This document shows positions 19,512-28,878 of a DNA stretch of 46,005 nt, piece after piece. How positions within the stretch are numbered: the first letter of the stretch is position 1; the number at the start of each line of letters is the position of its first letter. A program made the translations under genes and the position numbers. Location of the stretch: NCBI GenBank assembly GCA_024693775.1, contig JAILKL010000055.1, forward strand, positions 1 to 46,005, read 5' to 3'. The stretch is from Pseudobutyrivibrio sp. GTDB lineage: Bacteria; Bacillota; Clostridia; Lachnospirales; Lachnospiraceae. The notes below the pieces were generated by a model that ran no database searches, was not told the DNA's origin, and was given only the letters and a program-made list of their open reading frames with translations.

Positions 19512-20495
19512 ATGACTGCTATTTTTCAAACTATACCAGGAGCACTTGTATTACTTGTTATAGGATTTATTTTTCTTATCAAGGGTGCTGATTTTTTTGT
19601 TGAGGGAGCATCTGCTGTTGCTAAAAAGCTTCATGTTCCAGCCCTTGTAATTGGAATGACTATTGTCGCTATGGGAACATCACTTCCAGAGCTTTCAGTT
19701 TCAGTTACTGCATCAATTGCAGGTAGTAACCAGCTGGCTATCGGAAACGTTGTTGGATCAAATATTTTTAATTTAATGGTTGTTCTGGGAAGCTGTGCAT
19801 TATTATCATCACTTCAGGTTACAGATATTACTATTAAGCGTGATTTTCCATTTTCAGTAATTTGCGTTGTTTTACTTGTTGTTTTGGGACTTGTTGGAGG
19901 TCAGGTAGGCCATGCAGATGGAATTATTCTTTTAATTCTTTTTGTAGGTTTCCTTGCTATGATGTTAAAAACAGCCCTAAAATCAAGAAGTGATGCTGCT
20001 ATAGAGGTGTTAGATGATAGTAATATCGTTGATATACCAACATGGCTTTGTATTGTTTATATTGTTGGTGGTGCTATAGCTATCAAATTTGGTGGTGACT
20101 GGGTTGTAAATTCATGTACTACTCTCGCACTTAAATTTGGAATGTCTGAGACACTTGTAGGTCTTACTATTGTAGCTCTTGGAACATCATTGCCAGAGCT
20201 TGTTACATCAATGGTTGCAGCAAAGAAAAATGAGCTTGATATGGCCATCGGAAATGTTGTTGGTTCAAATGTATTTAACGTATTAATGATCTTAGGCGTG
20301 GCTGGAACAATTAGTCCAATGACATACCTAACAGTAAACGCTATAGATGCAGCAATTCTTATAGCTTTTTCATTATTGGTTTGGATAATGTGTGCAAAAA
20401 AGAAGAGCCTTGGTCGAACAAACGGAATTATAATGCTTGCCCTTTATGTAGCATATATTGCGTATATTATTATTAGAGATGGCGGTGTTGCTTAA
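19512..20495 (+). CDS. CaCA-family Na+(K+)/Ca2+ exchanger-like protein
   Basis: A 327-residue antiporter of about ten membrane segments with the two inverted alpha-repeats of the family: MGTSLPELSVSVTASIAG with GNVVGSNIFNL in the first half, and LGTSLPELVTSMVAAKK with GNVVGSNVFNVLM in the second. The conserved Glu in each repeat is the cation-binding residue. It most resembles the YrbG branch. It starts 12 bp after mntP with RBS GAGGAGGAG, so both may respond to the Mn riboswitch; whether this exchanger moves Ca2+ or Mn2+ is therefore open. Confidence 0.9.
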   Translation: MTAIFQTIPGALVLLVIGFIFLIKGADFFVEGASAVAKKLHVPALVIGMTIVAMGTSLPELSVSVTASIAGSNQLAIGNVVGSNIFNLMVVLGSCALLSSLQVTDITIKRDFPFSVICVVLLVVLGLVGGQVGHADGIILLILFVGFLAMMLKTALKSRSDAAIEVLDDSNIVDIPTWLCIVYIVGGAIAIKFGGDWVVNSCTTLALKFGMSETLVGLTIVALGTSLPELVTSMVAAKKNELDMAIGNVVGSNVFNVLMILGVAGTISPMTYLTVNAIDAAILIAFSLLVWIMCAKKKSLGRTNGIIMLALYVAYIAYIIIRDGGVA

Positions 20496-20508
20496 ACCTA
20501 TTCTAATA

Positions 20509-20537
20509 TGGTCAAAAAAGCCGTAATATGTTAAAAT
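20509..20537 (+). promoter_or_regulatory. candidate promoter for the zinc-ribbon/metG operon
   Basis: TGGTCA (20509-20514), 17-bp spacer and TAAAAT (20532-20537) lie in the 93-bp gap after the exchanger gene; the predicted start is about 45 bases before the next ATG. Confidence 0.4.
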
Positions 20538-20588
20538 CAAAAGGTTTAAAGGACATTATATTCTTCGCAAAATCTAGGAGGATGGATT

Positions 20589-20945
20589 ATGGGATTTTTG
20601 GATGAACTTACAGAAGGAATTGCAAATACCACTAGAGACATCGGGAAGATGGCGCAAAATGCTGGAGATTTAACAAAGCTTCAGTATGATAAAAAGGTAA
20701 AAGAGCAGGAATTACAAAAGCTCTATGAAAACCTAGGTAAGAAATTCTATAATTCGCATAAGGATGAGGATGATGACGAAATAAAAGAAATTACGGCATG
20801 TATCCTCAGAATCAAAGAGTACACCAATGATATTATGGAACTTAAAGGTGGAAAGGCATGTACAAGATGCGGAGCCCTGGTCAAAGCAGGGGACAAATAC
20901 TGCAGTGCCTGCGGAGAAAAGATAGATGATATTTTTGAAGAGTAG
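20589..20945 (+). CDS. Small coiled-coil/zinc-ribbon protein
   Basis: 118 residues. The N-terminal two thirds are a charged amphipathic helix, likely a coiled coil. The C-terminus is a zinc ribbon of two CxxC knuckles, CTRCGALVKAGDKYCSAC. The acidic tail ends DDIFEE. Similar small proteins are widespread in clostridia without an assigned function. RBS AGGAGG precedes the ATG and only 10 bases separate it from metG, so they share a transcript. Confidence 0.8.
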   Translation: MGFLDELTEGIANTTRDIGKMAQNAGDLTKLQYDKKVKEQELQKLYENLGKKFYNSHKDEDDDEIKEITACILRIKEYTNDIMELKGGKACTRCGALVKAGDKYCSACGEKIDDIFEE

Positions 20946-20955
20946 GAGTTAAGAA

Positions 20956-22929
20956 ATGGGCAACAAAGGGAATTATTACATTACAACAGCCATAGCTTAC
21001 ACATCAGGTAAGCCACATATCGGTAATACATACGAAGTTGTTTTAGCTGATAGTATTGCTAGATTCAGACGTCAGGAAGGTTACGATGTTTTCTTCCAGA
21101 CAGGTACTGATGAGCATGGTCAGAAAATCGAGTTAAAGGCTGCTGAGGCAGGTATCACACCAAAGGAATACGTTGATAATATATCAGGAGAGGTTCATAA
21201 AATCTGGGATTTAATGAACACTTCATATGACAAATTCATTCGTACTACAGATGAGGATCATGAAAGACAGGTAAAGAAAATCTTTAAAAAGCTTTACGAT
21301 AAGGGTGATATTTATAAGAGCTCTTACGAAGGTCTTTACTGTACTCCTTGCGAGTCATTCTGGACAGAGTCTCAGCTTGTAGATGGCAAGTGCCCAGACT
21401 GTGGTCGTGAGGTTCAGCCAGCAAAGGAAGAAGCATATTTCTTCAAGATGAGCAAATATGCTGACAAGCTTATTGATTATATCAATACTCATCCTGAGTT
21501 TATTCAGCCTGTATCTCGTAAAAATGAAATGATGAATAACTTCCTACTTCCAGGACTTCAGGATTTATGTGTTTCTAGAACATCATTTTCTTGGGGAATC
21601 CCAGTAGATTTTGATCCAAAGCATGTTGTTTATGTATGGCTCGATGCTCTCACAAACTATATTACAGGTATTGGTTACGAGTGTGATGGTGAATCCAGTG
21701 ATCAGTTCAAGGCTTTATGGCCAGCTGATTTACATCTTATCGGAAAAGATATCATTAGATTCCATACAATTTATTGGCCAATATTCTTAATGGCACTTGA
21801 TCTTCCACTTCCAAAGCAGGTATTTGGTCATCCATGGCTTCTTACAAAGTCTGCAAATGGTGAAGACGACAAGATGTCAAAGTCAAAGGGAAATGTTATT
21901 TACGCTGATGAGTTAGTAGATTTCTTTGGTGTAGATGCCGTTAGATATTTTGTTTTACATGAGATGCCATTTGAAAATGATGGTGCTATTTCATGGCCAC
22001 TTATGGTAGAGCGTGTAAATTCAGACCTTGCAAATACTCTTGGAAACCTTGTAAATAGAACAATTTCTATGAGCAACAAATACTTCGGTGGAGTTGTAGA
22101 GGACAAGGGTGTTGTAGAGGATGTTGATGCTGACTTAAAGGCAGTATGCACTTCTACTGTTACAGCTGTTGAGAAAAAGATGGCTGATTTACGTGTCGCT
22201 GATGCTATTACAGAGGTATTCAACCTCTTTAAGAGATGTAATAAATACATTGATGAGACAATGCCATGGGCACTTGCAAAGGATGAAACAAAGCAGGATA
22301 GACTTGCTACTGTTTTATATAACCTTGTTGAGGGAATTTCAATAGGTGCTACTCTTCTAAAGGCATTTATGCCAGAGACATCTGAAAAGGTATTAGCTCA
22401 GTTAGGTGCATCAGAGATTCCATATGACGAGCTTACTACATTTGGTCATTATACAAATGGAGCAAAGGTTACAGAGACACCAGAAATTCTCTTTGCTCGT
22501 CTTGATTTAGATGAGGTTATGGCAAAGGTTGCCGAGCTTCATCCAGCACAGCCAGAGGAATCTGAGTCTGATGATGAAGAAGGAATTGAGATCGAAGCAA
22601 AGGACGAAATCACATTTGACGATTTCATGAAGATGCAGTTCCAGGTAGGAAAAATTATTTCTTGTGAGGCAGTAAAGGGTTCAAAGAAGCTTCTTTGCTC
22701 ACAGGTTAAGATAGGTTCACAGACAAAGCAAATCGTATCAGGAATTAGAAAATTCTACAGCCCAGAGGAAATGGTAGGCAAAAAGGTTATGGTTCTTGTA
22801 AACCTTAAGCCAGCAAAGCTTGCCGGAGTTTTATCTGAGGGAATGTTATTATGTGCAGAGGATGCAGATGGTAATCTTGCTCTCATGACTCCAGAAAAGC
22901 CTATGCCAAATGGAGCTGAGATTTGCTAA
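20956..22929 (+). CDS. metG: Methionyl-tRNA synthetase
   Basis: Charges elongator and initiator tRNA-Met. At 657 residues it has the HIGH-type PHIGNTYEV, an inserted zinc domain with CTPCESFW and CPDCG, KMSKSKGN, an all-helical anticodon-binding domain, and a C-terminal OB-fold tRNA-binding domain (from about residue 555: FMKMQFQVGKIISCEAV to the end) that makes it a dimer-type MetRS. An acidic linker (EESESDDEEGIEIE) joins the two. It is followed by tatD and rsmA, a common Firmicute order, although rnmV is missing between them. Confidence 0.98.
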   Translation: MGNKGNYYITTAIAYTSGKPHIGNTYEVVLADSIARFRRQEGYDVFFQTGTDEHGQKIELKAAEAGITPKEYVDNISGEVHKIWDLMNTSYDKFIRTTDEDHERQVKKIFKKLYDKGDIYKSSYEGLYCTPCESFWTESQLVDGKCPDCGREVQPAKEEAYFFKMSKYADKLIDYINTHPEFIQPVSRKNEMMNNFLLPGLQDLCVSRTSFSWGIPVDFDPKHVVYVWLDALTNYITGIGYECDGESSDQFKALWPADLHLIGKDIIRFHTIYWPIFLMALDLPLPKQVFGHPWLLTKSANGEDDKMSKSKGNVIYADELVDFFGVDAVRYFVLHEMPFENDGAISWPLMVERVNSDLANTLGNLVNRTISMSNKYFGGVVEDKGVVEDVDADLKAVCTSTVTAVEKKMADLRVADAITEVFNLFKRCNKYIDETMPWALAKDETKQDRLATVLYNLVEGISIGATLLKAFMPETSEKVLAQLGASEIPYDELTTFGHYTNGAKVTETPEILFARLDLDEVMAKVAELHPAQPEESESDDEEGIEIEAKDEITFDDFMKMQFQVGKIISCEAVKGSKKLLCSQVKIGSQTKQIVSGIRKFYSPEEMVGKKVMVLVNLKPAKLAGVLSEGMLLCAEDADGNLALMTPEKPMPNGAEIC

Positions 22930-22963
22930 GAATTAATGGCATGATTGAAATATAGGAGTTTTT

Positions 22964-23749
22964 ATGATATTTGAGACACATGCTCATTATGATGATGAGA
23001 AGTTCGACGCTGATAGGGTCGAACTTCTTTCTCATTTATTGAAGGATAATAATATAGGAAATATAGTAAATGTAGGTGCTAGCTTTAAAGGCTGTGAGGA
23101 TAGTCTAAAGCTTGCAAATGAATATGAAAATGTTTATGCAGCCATTGGTATTCATCCAGAGGATGTAAAGGATTTGAATGAGGATACCCTAAATTGGCTT
23201 CGTACACATTCTGCAGACCCAAAGGTAGTTGCCATTGGAGAAATTGGTCTCGATTATTATTGGGAAAAGGATGACGAAGGTAGAGCTCTTCAGCGTCAGT
23301 GCTTTAATCAGCAGATGGAGCTTGCTTCTGAGGTGCAATTACCGGTGATTATTCACTCTAGAGATGCGGCAGAAGACACTTTAAACACAATTAAGAGGTA
23401 TAATACTCAGATAGTGAATGGTATTGTACATTGCTATTCATATTCTAAAGAAATTGCATTAGAATATGTTAAGATGGGATGGTACATAGGAGTTGGTGGT
23501 GTAGTTACATTTAAAAATGGAAGAAAACTACAGGAAACCGTAAAGGCTATACCAATTGAAAATATAGTACTAGAAACAGATTGCCCGTATATGGCTCCAG
23601 AGCCACATAGAGGTGAAAGAAATTCATCAATTTTCTTGTCGCATATAGCAGAGAAGGTAGCAGAATTAAAAGGTATGAGCGTTAAAGATGTAGAGGATAT
23701 TACATATGAAAACGCTTTAAGAATATATAGTAAGAGTAAAAGGAATTAG
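22964..23749 (+). CDS. tatD: TatD-family metal-dependent DNase
   Basis: A 261-residue TIM-barrel hydrolase. Metal ligands are visible in order: HAH in FETHAHYDDEKFD, Glu in GEIGLDYYW, His in VIIHSRDA, His in GIVHCYS, and Asp in ETDCPYMAPEPHRG. Family members act as 3'-5' exonucleases in DNA repair or RNA turnover. RBS TAGGAG precedes the ATG, and one base separates it from rsmA. Confidence 0.94.
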   Translation: MIFETHAHYDDEKFDADRVELLSHLLKDNNIGNIVNVGASFKGCEDSLKLANEYENVYAAIGIHPEDVKDLNEDTLNWLRTHSADPKVVAIGEIGLDYYWEKDDEGRALQRQCFNQQMELASEVQLPVIIHSRDAAEDTLNTIKRYNTQIVNGIVHCYSYSKEIALEYVKMGWYIGVGGVVTFKNGRKLQETVKAIPIENIVLETDCPYMAPEPHRGERNSSIFLSHIAEKVAELKGMSVKDVEDITYENALRIYSKSKRN

Positions 23750-23750
23750 A

Positions 23751-24605
23751 ATGGCATATTTAAGTAATCCAACATATACAAAGGCGGTTTTAGAAGCACA
23801 TGGTTTTTCATTTCAAAAAAAATACGGACAGAATTTCCTTATAGATGGAAATGTTCTAGACAGTATTATCGATGCTGCTGAAATCACAAAGGATGATTTC
23901 GTTCTAGAAATTGGTCCGGGTATTGGAACCATGACACAGAGACTTTGCGAGGAGGCTCGCGAGGTTGTTGCAGTTGAAATTGATAAGACACTTATTCCAA
24001 TTTTGGATGATACACTATCTACTTACAAAAATTGGACAGTTATAAATGAGGATGTTTTAAAGGTTGATATCAAAAAGCTAGCCGATGAAAAGAATAATGG
24101 TAAGCCAATAAAGGTGGTTGCTAATCTTCCATACTATATTACAACACCTATTATTATGGGATTATTTGAAAGCCATGTACCACTTGAATCAATTACTATT
24201 ATGATTCAAAAGGAGGTGGCTGACAGAATGCAGGAGGGCCCTGGTTCAAAGGAATATGGTGCTCTTTCTCTTGCAGTTCAGTACTACTCTAACCCACAGA
24301 TTGTATGTGAGGTTCCACCTAGTTGCTTTATGCCTCAGCCAAAGGTATCAAGCACAGTTATCACATTAAAGTGTCATGAAAAGCCACCTGTTGAATGTGA
24401 TGAAAAGCTTTTATTTAAAATAATAAGAGCATCCTTTAATCAGCGCCGAAAAACCTTGCAAAACGGTCTGAGCAATGGATTAAATTATTCAAAGGATCAA
24501 ATAGCAAAGGCTATTGAAGAAGCTGGATTTATTCCAACTATAAGGGGAGAAGCGCTATCTTTAGAAGAGTTCGCTAAATTGACTAATATATTAAAGTCAA
24601 TGTAA
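23751..24605 (+). CDS. rsmA: 16S rRNA dimethyladenosine transferase RsmA/KsgA
   Basis: Dimethylates two adjacent adenosines near the 3' end of 16S rRNA during small-subunit maturation. The 284-residue SAM-dependent enzyme shows KKYGQNFLID, motif I VLEIGPGIGTMTQRL, the acidic VAVEIDK, catalytic motif NLPYYITTP, and the C-terminal helical domain with FNQRRKTLQNGL. It starts two bases after the tatD stop and is the last gene of the metG operon. Confidence 0.97.
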   Translation: MAYLSNPTYTKAVLEAHGFSFQKKYGQNFLIDGNVLDSIIDAAEITKDDFVLEIGPGIGTMTQRLCEEAREVVAVEIDKTLIPILDDTLSTYKNWTVINEDVLKVDIKKLADEKNNGKPIKVVANLPYYITTPIIMGLFESHVPLESITIMIQKEVADRMQEGPGSKEYGALSLAVQYYSNPQIVCEVPPSCFMPQPKVSSTVITLKCHEKPPVECDEKLLFKIIRASFNQRRKTLQNGLSNGLNYSKDQIAKAIEEAGFIPTIRGEALSLEEFAKLTNILKSM

Positions 24606-24644
24606 AAAAATGGGAGTTAAGTAAAATTTGGAGAGTATTCCGTA

Positions 24645-26264
24645 ATGGATGTTCGTAGTTACACAAGAGAAGTACAGCTTCTCATAGGGGAAATACAAAA
24701 TAATAGGGGCAAAAATTCAAAGGCTGTACTGGGTGCATGTGACAGACTAGAGGAAATTGGAGCTAGTCTAAAGGATGACGCCCTCTTGGGCTATGCATAC
24801 TTTTCTAGGGGTGAAACCTATTATTTATTAAACAATGCAAAAAATTTTTATACACAGATGCTAGGATGTTTAGGACCATTAGAGCATGTTCATGAGTGGA
24901 ACTATGTTGCAATGGCTAACAATATGCTAGGTATAGTGTCATTAAATAGAGGAAATGCGCCATTTGCCTTGGATTATTTTATCAAGGCAATTAGCATTTG
25001 CCACGATTATTCTTTACCAGATATAGAATGGATGATCCATCTAAATCTAGGTTCTTTATATCTAAACATAGAAGAATACCAAAAAGCACTTAATCATACT
25101 GAAATTGCATATAGATATGTTACTAGTCATCAGGATATGGATGATTATACAGAATGTCTTACTACTACCCTATTGGGTATGGGTAGGTCTTATTTGAAAT
25201 TAGAACAAATAAGTCATGTTCTTGAGATAGAAAAGAAACTAAAGGTAGAATGTATGCCTTTTTTACAGGATAATGAAAAGCTTGTAATATATTGTTTCTT
25301 TGCTAGGACCCATGATTTGATGAAGGAATTTGAGGCTAGAGATTACTGGATTGAAAAGGTTAATGATCAACTTAGTCTAATGATTCCGATAATGGATGTC
25401 TTTGATGACTTTTACGATTACTTGGAAATGCTTTTAAACATCGAAAAGTATGATGATTTCTTCGAAACCTATGACATACTTGATGAATTGACAAAGCACA
25501 CTTCAATAAAAAACCTTGAACGAAAATTATTAACATTGAAAATACGTTATTTCAGACGTGTAGGACAAATCGAGGAATACAAAATTTCATCGGTTTTATT
25601 TTTCGAGCTATCAGAATATATGGAACGCGATAACAGATTAATGGTTAGTAACATGATCGTTATGCGTAATTCGTATATGGAGCTTACACAAATCAATCGA
25701 AAAGTAGAGGAACAGAATACATTCTTACAAAAACGTTCAGAGACAGACCCATTAACAGGGATGTATAATAGGCTGAAACTTAATGATTATAGTGAAAAAG
25801 CCTTTGATAAAGCTTTAATAAATAGAACAAATATCGCAGTTGAAATATTAGATATTGATTATTTTAAACAATATAACGACAATTATGGCCATCAGGCTGG
25901 TGATGAGTGTATTAAAACTGTAGCAAAAATACTTATAGAAATAGCCAATGAAGATGGAATTTTTTCTGCTAGGTACGGAGGCGATGAATTTGTAATTATA
26001 TATGAAGGTTTTTCAAGAGAAATGGTGGAAACAAAGGCTTTAGATTTAAGGGAGCGAATCTACAATTCAAATTGTGAGCACAGGTTTTCTCTGACAGATA
26101 ATAGAGTAACGATTTCTCAGGGTATCTGCTATGGCATTCCAAAGGACGACGAGACCTTTTTTATGTATCTTCAGGGAGCAGATAAAATGTTATATGAAGT
26201 AAAAGAGCAAAGCAGAAATAATTTAAAAATCTGTGATGCAAAAGAATTATATACAAAAGGGTGA
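24645..26264 (+). CDS. TPR-like/GGDEF diguanylate cyclase
   Basis: 539 residues. About 1-340 is all-helical with TPR-like repeats (for example MLGIVSLNRGNAPFALDYF and NLGSLYLNIEEYQKALNH). About 365-525 is a GGDEF domain starting SETDPLTGMYNRLKL, with the metal-binding DIDYFKQYNDNYGHQAGD and an intact RYGGDEF catalytic loop. It should therefore make cyclic di-GMP. No RxxD inhibitory site is present five residues before GGDEF, so product feedback may be absent. There is no membrane segment; the sensor part is cytoplasmic and presumably protein-responsive. It lies 7 bp before the first YhgE/Pip gene. Confidence 0.92.
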   Translation: MDVRSYTREVQLLIGEIQNNRGKNSKAVLGACDRLEEIGASLKDDALLGYAYFSRGETYYLLNNAKNFYTQMLGCLGPLEHVHEWNYVAMANNMLGIVSLNRGNAPFALDYFIKAISICHDYSLPDIEWMIHLNLGSLYLNIEEYQKALNHTEIAYRYVTSHQDMDDYTECLTTTLLGMGRSYLKLEQISHVLEIEKKLKVECMPFLQDNEKLVIYCFFARTHDLMKEFEARDYWIEKVNDQLSLMIPIMDVFDDFYDYLEMLLNIEKYDDFFETYDILDELTKHTSIKNLERKLLTLKIRYFRRVGQIEEYKISSVLFFELSEYMERDNRLMVSNMIVMRNSYMELTQINRKVEEQNTFLQKRSETDPLTGMYNRLKLNDYSEKAFDKALINRTNIAVEILDIDYFKQYNDNYGHQAGDECIKTVAKILIEIANEDGIFSARYGGDEFVIIYEGFSREMVETKALDLRERIYNSNCEHRFSLTDNRVTISQGICYGIPKDDETFFMYLQGADKMLYEVKEQSRNNLKICDAKELYTKG

Positions 26265-26271
26265 AGTGTAA

Positions 26272-28380
26272 ATGAAAACTATAAGGAAGATTTTCTATGA
26301 TGACATTTTAGGGTTGGTAAAAAACTTTTTTGCACTGGTAATAGTTGTAGGAATATGTTTTTTGCCAGCCTTATATGCCTGGTTTAATATTTATTCAAAC
26401 TGGGATCCTTATGGAAATACAGGTGCTTTAAAAATGGCGGCTGTATCCTTAGATGAGGGTTTTACAGATGAAAACGGAGAATATCATAATCAAGGCGATA
26501 CGGTAATTGATAATCTACACGAAAATACAGCAGTAGATTGGCAGTTTGTTGATACAGAAGAAGATGCCATAGAAGGTGTAAACAGTGGTGATTACTACGC
26601 GGCAGTGGTTATTGATAAGCAGTTTTCATACAACATGTACAATGTTTTAACTGAAGAAGTAGATAAACCTACTCTTCACTTCTATGAAAATCAAAAGAAG
26701 AATCCAGTAGCAACAAAAATTTCAGATACAGTGGTTCAAACCTTGCAAAACAGCATTAATGTAGCTTTTACAGAAGTTGTTGTTAGCCAGGTTTTTTCTA
26801 GTGCATCCAATTTTTCTGATGAACTTGAAAATCAGGGTGGTATAGATAATGCCTTAGATAATTTAAAAACTCTAAGCGCTGATTTAACTACATATCAGAC
26901 TCTTTTAACAGATATTATTGCAAATGATGAGGCATTAAATAATGCATTAGACAGTGCACAGGCTGATCTTAGTAATATGGAAGCACAGGCTAGAAAAAGT
27001 GCGGAGGCTGTAGGTGATTCTGCAAAGGAATCAGCAAAGACCGAAACAACTATGTCTGGATACTCAGCTGATGTACAAAATGTTTTAGATGCTATGGGCG
27101 TGTCATTGACAAATATAGGTGACACCCTATCTTCTGCCGAGCTTTCTAATGATGTAAAGGAACAGGAAAAGCTTTTACAGCAGGTTGCTATAGAGGTAAA
27201 CGATATGACTGGCCTTTTAAAAACAATTGAGGCCGGACCAATAGAAAATGAAAATATTAAATCTTTTCTTGCGGAATTAGAAAGCCTTGGAGAGATTTTA
27301 AAGGATTATCAGCCTACAACAATTGCTGGGGATGCTGTGGCGCACACAGAAGCTCAGATAAATGAGACTATTCAAAAGGCAAAGGCATCTACTCTTACAC
27401 TTACAGATAAATATGACAATAAATTAGTACCAGGTATTAAAGAAGCCTTAACAGATTTGACAGGTACATTAAATGATTCTACAACACTTTTAAATTCTGT
27501 AGGCGATACATTTGGCAATTTATTAGTTATGTTTACAGCTATTGAAAACTCAGTAGATTCAGCAAATACAAGCTTGGATAAAACGAAGGATGCCATAGTT
27601 TATGTTAATGGCAAGTTAATAAAAGTAATAAACGATGTGGAAGCAGCAGGAACAAGTGAGAAGGTAGAAATATTAATGGGCGCTCTTTCTGGAGATCCAG
27701 AGGTTTATGGAAAATTCTTCTCATCACCAGTAAATGTAGTGACAGAGGCTGTATATCCAATTAAGAATTACGGGTCAGCAGTTGCACCATTTTATTCAAC
27801 ATTGGCATTTTGGGTTGGAGCTCTTATTCTTACAGCTATCATCAAGGTTCATCCAGACAAGAGTAAATATCCAAATGCGTCGGACAGACAATTATTCTTT
27901 GGTAGATACGTACTTTATTGGGTATTAGGACAGATTCAAGCGGTTGTTATTGTAGTTGGAGACTTATTCTTGCTTAAGATTCAGTGCATTCATCCTTGGT
28001 TATTTATGTTGGCAGCATCAGTGACAGCCACCACCTTTACACTGCTTATTTATTCCTTAGTAGTGACCTGGGGAGATGCAGGAAAAGCACTTGCTGTTGT
28101 TATCGTTGTTATCCAGATTGCCGGAAGCTCAGGAACATATCCAATAGAATTATTACCTGATTTCTTCAAAAAGGTTTATATATTCTTCCCATTCCCTTAT
28201 GCAATAAATGCCATACGAGAATGTCTGTGTGGAATGTATAAATTAGATTATTTAATTTACCTGGGAAGCTTATCGTTATTTATTATCGTAGCCCTAGTAA
28301 TAGGACTTTTGGTTCGAATTCCATTTAAGGATATAAATCATTATATGGAAGAACGAATGGAAGAAACAGAAATGATGTAG
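26272..28380 (+). CDS. YhgE/Pip-family membrane protein (first copy)
   Basis: 702 residues with the family architecture: one N-terminal membrane segment (about 13-37), the conserved LYAWFNIYSNWDPYGNTG motif just outside it, a long extracellular helical stalk (about 150-490), and a C-terminal ABC-2-like membrane block of about five helices with GSSGTYPIELLPDFFKKVY. Lactococcal Pip, the phage-infection protein, is the best-known member, and the fold is related to YueB/EsaA of type VII secretion. The role here is unknown. There is no nearby ATPase, so it is not an ordinary ABC exporter. It pairs with a paralogue at 28875. Confidence 0.9.
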   Translation: MKTIRKIFYDDILGLVKNFFALVIVVGICFLPALYAWFNIYSNWDPYGNTGALKMAAVSLDEGFTDENGEYHNQGDTVIDNLHENTAVDWQFVDTEEDAIEGVNSGDYYAAVVIDKQFSYNMYNVLTEEVDKPTLHFYENQKKNPVATKISDTVVQTLQNSINVAFTEVVVSQVFSSASNFSDELENQGGIDNALDNLKTLSADLTTYQTLLTDIIANDEALNNALDSAQADLSNMEAQARKSAEAVGDSAKESAKTETTMSGYSADVQNVLDAMGVSLTNIGDTLSSAELSNDVKEQEKLLQQVAIEVNDMTGLLKTIEAGPIENENIKSFLAELESLGEILKDYQPTTIAGDAVAHTEAQINETIQKAKASTLTLTDKYDNKLVPGIKEALTDLTGTLNDSTTLLNSVGDTFGNLLVMFTAIENSVDSANTSLDKTKDAIVYVNGKLIKVINDVEAAGTSEKVEILMGALSGDPEVYGKFFSSPVNVVTEAVYPIKNYGSAVAPFYSTLAFWVGALILTAIIKVHPDKSKYPNASDRQLFFGRYVLYWVLGQIQAVVIVVGDLFLLKIQCIHPWLFMLAASVTATTFTLLIYSLVVTWGDAGKALAVVIVVIQIAGSSGTYPIELLPDFFKKVYIFFPFPYAINAIRECLCGMYKLDYLIYLGSLSLFIIVALVIGLLVRIPFKDINHYMEERMEETEMM

Positions 28381-28389
28381 AGGTGTGTT

Positions 28390-28878
28390 ATGGGAAATGA
28401 AAAAAAATTAGAGATTTTATATGACCACTTCATGGATATGCAGCAAGAAGTGCATTTAAAAAATCAAAAGAAAATAAAAGTTGGTCTAAAAATTAATATT
28501 TTATTGCCATTAGTATTTTTAATAATTAGTTTCTTATCAAATAGATCAAAGCTAGTCTTCTTGGTACTGTGGATAGTTTCATTATTTGGCATTGCATTTT
28601 ATTTACTTTATATAGAGTACACGGATTTTAAATTACAAGAGCAAATGAAGGAATTTGGAATTATGGAGGAAGAAGCCGAGGTTCAAGCCCTAATAGGTGA
28701 TGAGGTATTACAAAGCATTGATGATTTAAATACTGTCAGAACAGAGGTTGAAAAGAATATTTCAAATAAAAAATCAGAGGTGGAAGAAAATATTTCTAAT
28801 AAAAAAATTGAAATGGAAAAAAACATTTCTGAGTTTAAAAATGAAATTAAAACTATGGGAGACAAGCTAAAGAAATGA
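28390..28878 (+). CDS. Small two-TM protein with hendecad coiled-coil repeats
   Basis: 162 residues, no recognised family. A charged N-terminus is followed by two membrane segments (about 34-50 and 55-77) with a very short turn. A cytoplasmic-type helix then ends in three tandem 11-residue repeats (residues 119-151): EVEKNISNKKS, EVEENISNKKI and EMEKNISEFKN. The DNA repeats (33 bp each, 28744-28842) are visible too. It is sandwiched between two YhgE/Pip genes, nine bases after the first and overlapping the second by ATGA, so it is probably a partner or spacer subunit of that membrane complex. That is inference from context. Confidence 0.75.
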   Translation: MGNEKKLEILYDHFMDMQQEVHLKNQKKIKVGLKINILLPLVFLIISFLSNRSKLVFLVLWIVSLFGIAFYLLYIEYTDFKLQEQMKEFGIMEEEAEVQALIGDEVLQSIDDLNTVRTEVEKNISNKKSEVEENISNKKIEMEKNISEFKNEIKTMGDKLKK

